Of a stretch of 64,000 nucleotides of DNA, positions 48,189 to 58,789 are shown piece after piece. The stretch lies in contig CAMTDV010000017.1 in NCBI GenBank assembly GCA_947069175.1, positions 36,341,126-36,405,125 of the forward strand, given 5' to 3'. A program made the position numbers and the translations under genes. Source of the DNA: Scalesia atractyloides. Its lineage: Eukaryota > Streptophyta > Magnoliopsida > Asterales > Asteraceae. The notes beneath the pieces were generated by a model, which saw nothing but the letters and a program-made list of their open reading frames with translations, had not been told where the DNA came from and did not search any database. Position 1 is the stretch's first letter. The number at the start of each line of letters is the position of its first letter.

Positions 48189-48601
48189 GCGCTGGGTGAG
48201 GCTCGAACCCGAGACCTCCCGTACGCGTGCACGCAGCTCTACCAACTGAGCTACGTGTCTAACCCGATATAATCTGGTTTTTAATTATATTTATACACTT
48301 ATTCAGTTTAACCGAAATTCTTTTAATGATAAAAACATTTTAATTCAACACTCGGTGCTAGTGACGGGTTTCGAACGTGCGACGTATGGTTTAATGTTGC
48401 ACCACACAGTCCACCGCTGGACTGTGTGTCTAACCTGGTTATTATCTCGGTTTTTATTACACTTAACAACTAACTGAGTTATCCCAGTTTAGTTTTTTAA
48501 CAAAAAAGCAATTTATTATATAAGGAGTGCGTATAGCAGGAATCGAACTCGGGACATGCGTATGTATTTTGCACACAGTCCACCGCTGGACTGTGTGTCT
48601 A
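48189..48601 (-). repeat. Three-unit tRNA-like array, LTR3
   Basis: Same layout as LTR1; one substitution in the unit 2 B-box flank (CGTGCGACG). Confidence 0.7.
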
Positions 48602-49448
48602 ACCCGTTCATTTTACTAGTTTTAAATATACTTATAGTTTAATTAGCTTCATCTTCTTCATTCAAATTACAGTCAACTGATATACTAACTCGTTCCTTGT
48701 TTTTACGATTTACAAACACTATTAAAACTTAAATGAAAAGGCAGAGACGGTAATTATAGATGAACATACCGATGAATGGTTTATTTCAGATTTCTGGCAA
48801 TGTGTCGGTCCCTGTTTTTATGCTCTTCAACTGAACGAGATAATTAACTGTCTTGATTAGTCGAATGTGGAATTGAAGTGATAGACAAACGTTAACGATG
48901 TGTTTGAAGGTCCTTACCGTTTCACAGACGGAAATAAAGATTTTCAGGGGAGTTCCGGCGAATTGGAATTAGTTGAATACAGCGCCTGAATTCGATTTCA
49001 ATTGAGAGGTTTGAGTTAGAAATAGTCTAATAATTGTTGAACTACAACGAATATTGAAAGATTTACCATTTGAGGATGAATACGGTTTTCCGGCGACTTT
49101 TGCAGAAAATTCCGGCGAACTGTTTTAAGCGTTCTGATGGTCTGAAAATGTGACGAAAGTGAAATGGAGTATTGGTATGATATTTCTGAGTCGCGAGAGT
49201 GATCTTGGGTTGAAGTATTCTGGATTTGATTACTTTTCGGTTATGAAGACCGATAATGATGAGACTTGATGCTCAATCAATTCTGAATTGATTAAAGACA
49301 TTGGTTCATCGGTTATGAACGTGAATACGCGAGAAATCAAACGATTTGACGATTGATTTGCCGATTTCCGTTTCTCAGATGGCGAAACCGGGTTAACCTA
49401 GTCTGTATATAAATCTCATTTGTTTCCTAGAGATAACAGAAAACACAA

Positions 49449-49527
49449 AGTGGCGGAGTGGTGATGTGAGTGTATGCTAAGTCGTTGGAATTGTTCTTGG
49501 CTGACCCGGGTTCGAGTCCCGGCAGCA
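49449..49527 (+). repeat. Ser/Leu-type tRNA-like module, LTR3
   Basis: A-box, B-box and T-arm intact, as in LTR1 and LTR2. Confidence 0.6.
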
Positions 49528-49713
49528 ACATAATTTTTTTATTTATTTTGTTAAAACTTTTTATCAAATATAATTTTTATATTTTAGTTCATTTATTAAT
49601 TATGTATCGTTTTAAATCAAAATAATCATAAATATTCAACGTAACTTTTATAACTTGATATTTGATTACAAAACGGACCGGGTTTTGAAAACCCGATTTT
49701 TACAAATGTTACA

Positions 49714-49937
49714 TCCACATTCCTCTGGAAGATATTCAGATTGATGAATCTATGCATTTTATTGAAAGACCAGTAGAGATCATGGACTTCGGAGAAAAAC
49801 GTCTACGACGGAGTCGCATTCCAATTGTTAGGGTACGCTGGGAGTCGAAACGGGGACCTGAGTTTACTTGGGAACGTGAAGACTCAATGCGTGAAAAATA
49901 CCCGCATCTTTTTCCCACCACTACTACTACTACTTAA
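49714..49937 (+). pseudogene. gag-pol: C-terminal end of element B gag-pol
   Basis: The first five bases are the TCCAC duplication. The frame then continues the integrase tail cut at 30669: IPLEDIQIDESMHF, then RRSRIPIVRVRW and FTWEREDSMREKYPHLF, ending in a Thr run and TAA at 49935-49937. The VRW...TWERED pattern is the chromodomain-like end of Tekay-type chromoviruses. Confidence 0.9.
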
Positions 49938-49971
49938 ATTTCGGGACGAAATTCCTAAAAGTAGGGGATAC
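49938..49971 (+). other. Polypurine tract of element B
   Basis: AAAAGTAGGGGATAC directly before the 3' LTR. Confidence 0.8.
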
Positions 49972-50158
49972 TGTAACATTTGTCAAAAACGGGGTTTTCC
50001 AAACCCGCTCCGTTTGTCATCGAATATCAAGTTATAAATGTTTTGTTGCGTATTTATGTTTATTTTGATTTTTAATGATACATAATTAATAAACAAACTA
50101 AACTATAAAAGTTATAATTGATAAAAAGTATAAATAAAATAATTAAAAAGGAAATGAG

Positions 50159-50235
50159 GCTGCCGGGACTCGAACCCGGGTCAGCCGGAAAGGAACTCAA
50201 AGCTTTATCACACACACACATAACCACTCCGCCAG
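50159..50235 (-). repeat. Ser/Leu-type tRNA-like module, B 3' LTR
   Basis: The fullest copy in the A/B type: A-box, a long variable middle, CCGGG/CCCGG T-arm and B-box GGTTCGAGTCC. Confidence 0.6.
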
Positions 50236-51073
50236 TTGTTGTTTTCTGTCAACTTTAGGAACCAAATAAACCTTATAAACAAACATAAATCAACCGGTTA
50301 CGCCAACTGTAACTGAAATCGGTCACCAAACGTCCAAAGATGTTTGATTACTCGCGGTTCACTGAGTTTAACCGATACACCGACAATTTCCAATCAATTT
50401 TGCTTTGAATGAAACTTGAATTCGGGAGTGAATCGGTTTAATAACCGAAAACTTTCAATTCTTGGATTACTTCAATCTTTGTCCTCTCTCGCGACTCAAA
50501 AACACTCTGCAAACCTCCAATTACATTTCCGCACAACTTTCAGTTCGCCGGAGAAGTTTTTTTTGACTCGCCGGACTTTCGCCGGAAAACCGTATTCTCT
50601 ATCAAAACAGTAAGTCTTTCAATTCCTTCGTGGTCCATCAATTGTTAAGCCATTGCTGACTCAAACCTTTCAATTGAAATCAAATTCAGACGTCGTTATC
50701 GGATAATTCCTGCTCGCCGGAAAATCTCTGAAAGTTCTTATCTTCCGCTGTAAAACGGTATGGACATTCAAACACTCTGTTAACGCTTGTTTAGCACTTC
50801 AATTCCACAATTAGCTAATCAAAACTGTTAATTTATTCATTCAGTAGAAATCCGTAAACACAGAGCCGACGACTTGCCGGAATTCTGAAATAAATCGTTC
50901 ACCGGTATGTTTATTTCTAAATATCGTCTCTGCCATTTCATATTAGTCTGTTCAATGTTTGTCAATCGAATTAAACAAGATACAATAGTGTAATCGCAGA
51001 CTGTAATTTTGTAACGAAGAAGACGATGATAGTTTGATTATAAGTTTAATAAAATCTGGATATTATCTTGGGT

Positions 51074-51484
51074 TAGACACACAGTCCAGCGGTGGACTGT
51101 GTGCATATACATATCACACGCCGCGAGTTCGATTCCTTGACACACGTATGCTCTCTAATAAAAATGTTTTGTTTTTCTAACTGAATCGGATTAACTTACG
51201 TTAGATGTTAAGTATAATAAAAATCTGTATATTAAACAAGTTAGACACACAGTCCAGCGGTGGACTGTGTGTAGCGTTAAAGCACAGGTCCCGGGTTCGA
51301 GACCTGTTGGTGACACCGGTTCGACGATTTAAAATATTTTTGAAAATAAAAGAATTTTGAATAAACTGAGTTAGTATATAAGTATAATTAAAAACAGAAT
51401 TATTTCGGGTTAGACACGTAGCTCAGTTGGTAGAGCTGCGTGCACGCGAACGGGAGGTCTCGGGTTCGAGCCTCACCCGGCGCA
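51074..51484 (+). repeat. Three-unit tRNA-like array, B 3' LTR
   Basis: Units open at 51074, 51242 and 51411 (168 and 169 bp), as in the 5' LTR. The unit 2 B-box here is intact (GGGTTCGAGACC). Confidence 0.75.
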
Positions 51485-52573
51485 TACAATTACACAATAA
51501 AACCGGTCAACAAGTCAAACGGTCAACGGTCTCAAAAAGTCAACATATTTTATATTTTTATTTATTAATTTAATTTAAAAATCAATTAAAAATACTTAAA
51601 AATAATGTTTTTTAAAGATAGGAAATAGCCTTAAACTCACAAAAATATATCTAAAAATCTTATTAAAATTATCAATAAAAATCCACATATTTACTATATT
51701 TCCCGTTATTAGTTACGTTAGTTAATACTCGTTGTTCAACCTTTCCAACTCGTGCGCATCTCATCATCTCCAACCAAACGCACCCAATGTGAGTGAATCT
51801 TTACAAATTCCCCGTTTTAATCACGTTTTTGGGGTGTATCATGTGTCTTGCCATTTATTATATTTAAATCATTGTGCATACATCATATCATGAACAAATG
51901 TGTACTCAGCTGTACATGCAATTTCATAGGCCGCCGCTCCCCATTACATTATGAGCGTTGAGCATGTTCCCCATTACATTATGAGCGTGAACCTGGCGTG
52001 CCAACATACGATCGGCTCCGTTTGATTGAGCCTTGATCGCACAGACATTTATCATTTTCAGTACATGCAATACGATCGGCTCCGTTTGATTGAGCCTCGA
52101 TCGCACAGTTTCATTCATGTTATATATTTATGCAAGTTAGTATATGTCATTGTATGTTATTGTATGTTATAGTTTGTGGTTGACATTGTTACTGATTGAT
52201 TAATTACATTTGCTCACTTATGATTATGCAAAATTTTTTCCTTGATAAAATAACAAGAAAATCAATATTAAATGTTTATCTAACAAGGTTCACTCGCCAA
52301 CTTATGTTGACCTAAAAACCCCCATTTTTACACATGATACAGGTGAACCAGCTGCAGCAAGAAACACATAGGATTGGCCTAGAAGAATAAACTGGTTTAG
52401 AGCTTGGATTGTTTAGTTGGCTATTTCTCTTTGTATTTGTATGGACATGTTTGGATTATTGAGAATGTAATTTTGACTTTAATAAATATGAAACATATTA
52501 GTAAATATCATGAGCTTTGGTGATAACCCAATCATGCCCCGACTCTTATTCCGCTGCCGGTCGGGGTGTGACA

Positions 52574-52578
52574 GCAAA
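52574..52578. repeat. Target site duplication of element B, right
   Basis: GCAAA, matching 22788-22792. Confidence 0.88.
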
Positions 52579-53213
52579 GAATCCAGCTCCAACGATGATC
52601 CTATCATGACAAAACACCCTGTCGCGTTACGCGACAGGTCTTTGGAACAGCCTACGCGTAGCGTGACGTGTCGATCTGGAGAAACTATATTTTAATGTCT
52701 ATGCGTTACGCATAGCCCTTTCTCCTTGGGGTGTCACGTAGCGCGACGGCGTAAAATTTCCATAATTTTTCGTATTGCGTTCCCGTTCAGCTACGACTCG
52801 TCCCGATTCCCATAGTTAAACTCTTTTTAAGTTGATTATGACCATTTTCTGCTCTTTTCAGCAACCAGGACGCGTACAAGGACAAACTATTAAAAGAAAC
52901 TAATCTAACTATGAAAACGAAACAAAAGTTTACGAAAAATGCATCAACTCTACACGATAAATAGATGTATTTGTAATACATCAAATATCCCCACACTTAC
53001 TCTTTTTTTGTCCTCGAAAAAGAATTGTGCAAACGGAATCATAGTCGGAAAATATTCAAGTTCAAAAGCTTAAATTATTTATTAACATTTAAACTCGTGT
53101 TAACCATGATTGCAAGTATATGTGTCCTCTTAAACCCAATCCCGGTTCCAAGCCCTTATCATGTAGTTTTAAGTTCGGGTATAGTCAATCAACCTAGCGT
53201 CTCACAATAGAAG
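52579..53213. other. Noncoding repeat DNA with CpG-rich palindromic motifs
   Basis: Right part of B's target. No gene. It holds several palindromic CpG motifs: GTCGCGTTACGCGAC (52620), CGCGTAGCGTGACG (52651), ATGCGTTACGCAT (52702) and CACGTAGCGCGACG (52733). Confidence 0.5.
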
Positions 53214-53477
53214 TGTGGCAACTCTCCAAAACACCCAAAACCGAACCGAAACGAATAACCAGACATGCAAAACGAGACTCTGCACGTAAAACGAGACAGG
53301 TCCACCTGGGTATCCCAGGCGCCACGCGCCAGAGACAGGTGTCTCTGTCGCGACGCGCGGGAGACGTCCAGGTGACGCGTCACCGTTTCGCGCCATCTGG
53401 CAACCCTACACTTATGACAAGGCTGACCTAGCCTAGCTAGGTGCCTCAGGCGCCACGCGGGAGAAGCCAATTTTGGG

Positions 53478-53485
53478 TATAAATA
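53478..53485 (+). promoter_or_regulatory. TATA box in H LTR
   Basis: TATAAATA in a G/C-containing context (GGGTATAAATAGAGC), 264 bp into the LTR. Confidence 0.6.
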
Positions 53486-53646
53486 GAGCAGCGTGGGACT
53501 GAAGTCTCAGCTCAAAATTGAACAAAAATTTCGATCGTATACTCCCTCTATCACCGTTTCTCTGCGAAATCCCCCTAAACCCCTAAACCTGCGAAACGCT
53601 GCCCGCTGTAAGTATCTTAACCCCCGATCACTAATTCGTTACCCTA

Positions 53647-53815
53647 CCCGATTTAGAACCCACCAAGGTATGTCAAGGCTCTGCCTGACTAAGCTCGTTG
53701 GGGTTTCTATCTCGTGTTGTATGGGCATCATACCCGATTGATTTAGGACCCACCGACGCATGGCGAGGCTCTGCCTGACTAAGTTACGTTGGGGTTCTGC
53801 CTCGTATTGTATGGC
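53647..53815 (+). repeat. 86-bp tandem duplication in H LTR
   Basis: Units at 53647 and 53733 share CCCGATT, CTCTGCCTGACTAAG and CGTTGGGG with small indels. Confidence 0.7.
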
Positions 53816-54622
53816 TAAAGTGACTTGGGTTAATTTACTAACACATGTGCATTGTATGTTTTAAATAGAAATTCCAGGAAGTAATCCGGAATTGTTATAA
53901 GGAAGCCTATAGGAATACATAAGTTTCCAAGGCGAGTACATTCTCTTTTTGTAAATCTTTTTTTGAGTCAAAAAGTGTTACCAAAACCTCAAATGTTTAA
54001 TTATGCTTAACAGTAATTGAGTATATGTATTCTACAATTACTACCGGTATGTTGGGGTTTTGAATACATTACTAGTCCACAGTCACAGGATTGTGACATG
54101 AACCGTTACTGTTGGGTGACAGGGCCCAAAGTAATATGACCCACAAGTCAGGTGTTGACAGTACTGAATGAGTAATTGTGTAGATATAAACATTGTAAAT
54201 GCGGATGCTCTCAATACTGTAAAGTGTAAACACTTGTTTTGATTAAACTGAGATGCACTTGCTAGTATTTCTTCCTGATAAAATGTTTTTAAAACGCGTT
54301 TCAGGTAACTTAATGTGAAGCTAATAGAAGCCAGCTGGAGAGCACATAAGGCTTAGAAAAGTGGCTATAAAAGTTACCTAAACAAAAGGGAGTTTATGTT
54401 TTTCATAAATTAGGATTTACCCCTCTACGAATGTATTGTAATGGAAACATGGGTTTTATTCCATTTGTTATTTATAAAAGTTTGGTGTTTTGAAACTCTG
54501 ATAATATTTCCTAACTACGATCCTGATGTTTAATTTTAGCTGCCAAATTAATAAACACTGGTACCACTTGACTGGTTCATGGCTCCCGCTCCCGTGGTGG
54601 GGTCGGGGGTTTTGACAGAAGG

Positions 54623-54635
54623 TGGTATCAGAGCC
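54623..54635 (+). other. Primer-binding site of element H
   Basis: TGGTATCAGAGCC, five bases past the LTR. Confidence 0.88.
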
Positions 54636-54777
54636 ACTGGTTTAAGCCATTTAGGTGTTCTTTTGAAATACCTAAATTTTAACCAATTGTGTTAGGAACT
54701 ATCCGCGACTTCTATGCTACTCTGTGTAAAAATATATATTATTTGGTGTTATTTTAATAACTTCTTTAGTTTACAGT

Positions 54778-55457
54778 ATGAGTGATACTCTGACGCATAT
54801 CATCACCTACCTCATTCTCTCATGGATGACGGAACATCCCAGCCAACCACCGACTACACAGCCGATTCCGAAGATATCTTTGTTTTCAAAGCCAAATCCG
54901 CAGAACCTTTTCCCCCTAAACAGAGAGGTTGGTTTAGTAGAGCCCCAGGAGAGAGAAGGAAAAGAATGAGACAAGCACAACAACAAGCATAGCAGTTAGA
55001 ACTGAGAGAACACCCAAAACCCAGAAGTTAGACCTTTGTGGGAAGAAGAATTGGATAGACTACTAGATAATTTTCATATGTTTGGAAATGTAGGAGGGGA
55101 ACCTAATCTCAACCAAGTAGCAAATCCAGAACCACCGTTACTTCCCTTGTTTCCTAACCAACCCATGAACTTAGAACAGAACCAGGAAAACCAATTTCCA
55201 ATCCCAGCCTTTGATCCCAACGAGATACCTAGGTTCCAGCACCAAACCCTTTAGATCAATGGTGCGCTGAACCTACTAGAAAACCCAATTCCCTATGAAG
55301 AACCAGTTCCACCTTACCCTGAACCAGTGCCAACCCCAATACTACCCAGGGATCATGTGGAGGAACTCCGCCAGAATGGTGAAGAGTTAGTGGAGGAAGG
55401 AAACTGAATTCGCCAGATTGGGGAGAAGCTCGCCTGGAAATATGACTAGCGGGAGAT
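54778..55457 (+). pseudogene. Broken leader ORF of element H
   Basis: Opens at ATG 54778 about 140 bp past the primer site and runs to 54969. Several stops follow before a second open piece (55036-55254) with an acidic start (EEELDRLLDNFHMFG) and a Pro/Asn/Gln-rich end. The EELD segment and Pro/Gln-rich tail match the leader ORF of G (2045-2506) in style and position. No retroviral enzyme domain is seen. The element is cut at 55461 by family F. Function unknown; it could be a gag-like protein of a non-autonomous family. Confidence 0.45.
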
Positions 55458-55461
55458 GAGT

Positions 55462-55856
55462 TGTAACAACTCGAAATTTTTGTTGTTATTTATTTTATTC
55501 CTTCTCCGTGTACTTTGTTCATCTCGACCGTTGTAATCCCGAGATTCGATTTATGAAAAGTTTATGTAAATATAATTATGTTTGATCACAACTACATCAC
55601 AATTAATCACTTACTAATCGCTAATTCAACACAATCACAAGTAGTTATGCTACTTTACGAGCCGACTGTGTTAGTTTTAATAAACGCTCGTGCCATCGCA
55701 TCGCTTATCTCATCGCATCGTAAAAACGCAGTTAATATGTGTAATTATGTTTTATGTGTGTTATACTTGTTTATGTTATGGTTGGATATCACTAAAACGC
55801 TCACACGCTCACGTAGCTCGCTCTCACTCAATTCAATGGTAATATAATGCTTAAAG
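55462..55856 (+). repeat. Truncated 5' LTR of F unit 1
   Basis: Matches the first about 395 bp of the full F LTR at 57380, then joins integrase-coding DNA at a short homology (AAGTCGAC). The rest of the LTR, gag, protease, RT and RNase H are missing. Confidence 0.85.
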
Positions 55857-57345
55857 TCGACAAAGCTATGTGTATAGTGTTCGTGACTCTCAAGCTTTAA
55901 TGATCTCGAAATTATGATTCGCTCCGCCCAATTTGCTTGTTTTAACGAGAATACCCTGCAAGATGAAATGAAATATGGTGCTGTAACCAAGCTCGTGTTT
56001 AAACCCAACGGTATTTATCATTACCTTGATCGTATTTGGATTCCCAGCCGTGATAATCTTCGTGAGTTGCTAATGACCGAAGCTCATAAATCTCGATACT
56101 CCATTCATCTCGGAACCGACAAAATGTACCAGGACCTTCGTCCTAAGTATTGGTGGCCGGGCATGAAAAAGGATATCGCCGTTTACGTCTCAAAGTGCTT
56201 AACCTGCTCGAAGGTTAAAGCCGAACATCAAAGGCCCTCTGGCTTGCCCGAACAACCCAAAATCCCGATGTGGAAGTGGGAGAGCATAGCTATGGACTTC
56301 GTTACGAAACTCCCTCGCACCTCCTCTGGTCACGATAGCATTTGGGTTATCGTTGACCGTCTTACTAAATCCGCGCACTTTATTGCTATACTAGAAGACT
56401 TTAAGGTAGAACGATTAGCACGAATCTATACCGACGAAGTCATATGTCGATACAGGACGCCTCGTGACATCATCTCTGACCACGGCGGTCACTTTAACTC
56501 ATGTCTCTAGGAGACTTTTCAATCCGCTCTCGGTACTACGCTTAATCTCAGTACCGCTTTTCACCCTTAAATCGACGGTCAGACTGAGCGCACGATCCGC
56601 ACCCTCAAAGACATGCTTCGTGCGTGCATCATGGATTTTGGTGGTAATTAGGATACGCATTTACCTTTAATTGAATTTCTCGTACAATAATAGTTATCAT
56701 ACCAGCATTCAAATGGCTGCTTTTGAGGCACTTTATGGAAGAAAATGTCGATCGCCTGTTGCATGGCACGAGATCGGAGAAGCACAAATCACCGGTCCTG
56801 AGCTAATTCAAGAAATGACAGACAAGATCCTCCAAATCAGAGACAATCTCCTGAAAGCTCGGAGTCATCAAAAGAGTTATGCTGATAAACGCCGCAAGCC
56901 CTTACAGTTCGAAGTGGGAGATAACGTTCTCTTAAAGGTTGCACCTTGGAAAGGAGTGATCCGCTTCGGGAAGAAAGGGAAACTAGCGCCACGGTACGTG
57001 GGTCCCGTTAAAATTCTGGAAAGAATCGGCAAGGTGGCCTATCGCCTCGAACTACCAGCAGAACTTAACAACGTGCATCCGACTTTCCACATCTCAAACC
57101 TCAAGAAATGCTTAGCTGAATAAAATCTCCACGTCCCTCTCGAGGATTTGCAAATCAACGAGACTCTCCATTTCGTGGAAAAGCCAATCGAAATCATGGA
57201 CCGAGAAACCAAGAAACTACGGCACTCTCGCATCCCTATCGTGAAAGTCCGATGGGAAGGCAAACGCGGTGCCGAGTTCACTTGGGAATTGGAAATTGAC
57301 ATGAAGGCTAAAAATCCGCATCTCTTTGTTACGGCCACTACTTAA
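55857..57345 (+). pseudogene. Integrase and chromodomain-like tail of F unit 1
   Basis: Begins in the RNase H-integrase linker (same sequence as 63961-64000). It shows the zinc-binding region (HKSRYSIHLGTDK to KCLTCSKVK), then the core with MDFVTKLP, IISDHGG and DGQTERT, then GPELIQE and the chromodomain-like end VRWEGKRGAEFTWE to TAA at 57343-57345. Breaks: TAG 56508-56510, further stops near 56569 and 56649, a 1-bp insertion near 56680 and TAA 57121-57123. No RT or gag precedes it in this unit. Confidence 0.88.
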
Positions 57346-57379
57346 ATTTCGGGACGAAATTTCCTAAAGTAGGGGAGAC
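57346..57379 (+). other. Polypurine tract of F unit 1
   Basis: CCTAAAGTAGGGGAGAC directly before TGTAACAACTCG; very like the tract of elements A and B. Confidence 0.78.
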
Positions 57380-57863
57380 TGTAACAACTCGAAATTTTCG
57401 TTGTTATTTATTTTATTCCTTCTCCGTGTACTTTGGTTATCTCGACCGTTGTAATCCCGGGATTCAATTTATGAAAAGTTTATGTTAATATTATTATGTT
57501 TGATCACAACTACATCGCATTTAATCGCTTATTAATCGCTATTCAACACAATCACAAGTAGTTATGCTACTTTACGAGACGAGTGTGTTATTGTTTAATA
57601 AACGCTCATGCCATCGCATCGCTTATTTCATCGCATCGCAAAAACGCAGTTAATTATGTGTAATTATGTTTTATGTGTGTTATACTTGTTTATGTTATGG
57701 TTGGATATCGCTAAAACGCTCACACGCTCACGTAGCTCGCTCTCACTCAATTCAATGGTAATATAACGCTTCGCTAAAACGCTTAATATAATTATCTAAT
57801 ACGAACCAAATCACCAATCGAACTCCTAACGCGAAATAATCGAACAAAACTTGACCACTAGGT

Positions 57864-58033
57864 CAAGTTCGGCCGAACTTGTGCATGACAATTCGCCCGA
57901 ACTTGTTCAGGCCTCCTAAATCCTTCAAATAACCACAAGTCCGCCGGACTTGTCTTAAAACTAGGAAAACAAACAAGTTCGCTCGAACTTGTAGCAAGTT
58001 CGCCCGAACTTGATACAAGTTCGCCAGAACTTG
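57864..58033. repeat. Interspersed 18-bp palindromes, cluster 1 (upstream of TATA)
   Basis: Copies at 57864-57881 (perfect CAAGTTCGGCCGAACTTG), 57888, 57936, 57974, 57995 and 58016. The last three are separated by only three bases. Confidence 0.85.
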
Positions 58034-58057
58034 ATGTTGCCAAATCTCCACCTCACC

Positions 58058-58065
58058 TATAAATA
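58058..58065 (+). promoter_or_regulatory. TATA box of F LTR
   Basis: CCTATAAATACTC, just downstream of palindrome cluster 1. Confidence 0.65.
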
Positions 58066-58617
58066 CTCAGCTCCTCTTCTCATTTGAACTTACTGCAAGT
58101 TTGCCCGGAGCTCCCCAAAACCGAAACCCTTTGTTCTCTAGGTAAGAATCAACCCGTTTTCAAGCTACAACAACGTTTACAACAATTTTGCACAAGGTTT
58201 CTACCTCGATTTCATCAAAACTCTTCTTTTTGCGAAAATCTTCATCTTTTTATACAAAACTTCTGTTTTTCACTTAGATCTATGCTTAGATTTAAGTAAA
58301 ACCTTTTAAACATCAAATGACATATGTTTCGTTCACTTTGAAGTGGAACGAGGCGTTGTCAAGCAAGATCTCAGATCCGGAAGCAAAAGGACGAAATCGT
58401 CACTTTGCACAAACTGGACTAACCCGTACAAACCTTCAAGTTCGCCCGTATTAGTTTGAGTTTCTGTAAAATGGCTAAACTCGCTCCAAAAGACCTCTTC
58501 AGCCTAGGTTTTGCTCAGTAGCCTAAGGTTGGAGGGATGGACACTCGATTTCCTTAACAAACGACGCGAAAACGCACGAATTGGATGCAAAAACAGCCAA
58601 GTTTACTCGGAAAGCAT

Positions 58618-58789
58618 CAAGTTCGCTCGAACTTGTCACCAGATTGGTGACCAAGTTCGCCCGAACTTGATCAATTCATCAACAAATCAGGCGAGTTCGC
58701 CCGAACTTGTCCAATTCTCAAGGGAATTAGACAAGTTCGCGCGAACTTGCATCATCCTTCATCACATAGGATAAGTTCGCCCGAACTTG
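58618..58789. repeat. Interspersed 18-bp palindromes, cluster 2
   Basis: Copies at 58618, 58652, 58692, 58732 (perfect CAAGTTCGCGCGAACTTG) and 58772. Spacing is 34-40 bp. Confidence 0.85.

Larger units (their letters stand above)
30670..49713 (-). mobile_element. Tandem gypsy insertion: LTR1-C-LTR2-D-LTR3
   Basis: Three LTRs (30670-33343, 38855-41527, 47039-49713) alternate with two 5511-bp internal regions (33344-38854 and 41528-47038), all on the minus strand. One TCCAC duplication flanks the whole block, not each element, so it behaves as a single insertion with a shared central LTR. The period is 8184-8185 bp. Both internal regions share an RT frameshift, which argues for duplication after the lesion arose. 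Confidence 0.9.
47039..49713 (-). repeat. LTR3 of the tandem (outer 5' LTR)
   Basis: More diverged from LTR1 and LTR2 than they are from each other, for example at 47998-48008, 48485 and 48507-48512. This is expected if LTR2 derives mainly from the original 3' LTR. Confidence 0.92.
22793..52573 (+). mobile_element. Ty3/gypsy element B, split by a 19-kb nested insertion
   Basis: LTRs at 22793-25397 and 49972-52573, same orientation, flanked by GCAAA. Primer site 25401-25413, gag-pol from 26213, interrupted at 30669 by the tandem insertion and resuming at 49714 for the C-terminal tail and polypurine tract. It belongs to the same family as A and C/D; its LTRs are closer to A than to C/D. Confidence 0.92.
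49972..52573 (+). repeat. 3' LTR of element B
   Basis: TGTAACATTTG to GGGTGTGACA. It is nearly identical to the 5' LTR over most of its length, but with an intact Ser/Leu-type module and two GATC hairpin units (52009-52039, 52073-52103). Confidence 0.92.
53214..54617 (+). repeat. 5' LTR of element H
   Basis: Starts TGTGGCAACTCTCC (compare TGTAACAACCCCC in G) and ends TTTTGACA, five bases before the primer site. TATA box at 53478-53485. An 86-bp imperfect tandem duplication lies at 53647-53815. It is related to, but diverged from, the G LTR in the opposite orientation. Confidence 0.7.

Noticed and set aside
50159..50235. Ser/Leu-type module considered as a working tRNA gene
   Set aside because: Good T-arm and boxes, but the 5' acceptor strand does not pair with the 3' end and no plausible anticodon stem could be drawn.
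53189..53470. Arg/His-rich ORFs antisense in the H LTR start
   Set aside because: They overlap the LTR boundary and promoter and depend on local G/C-rich motifs; no homologous frame is seen in G.
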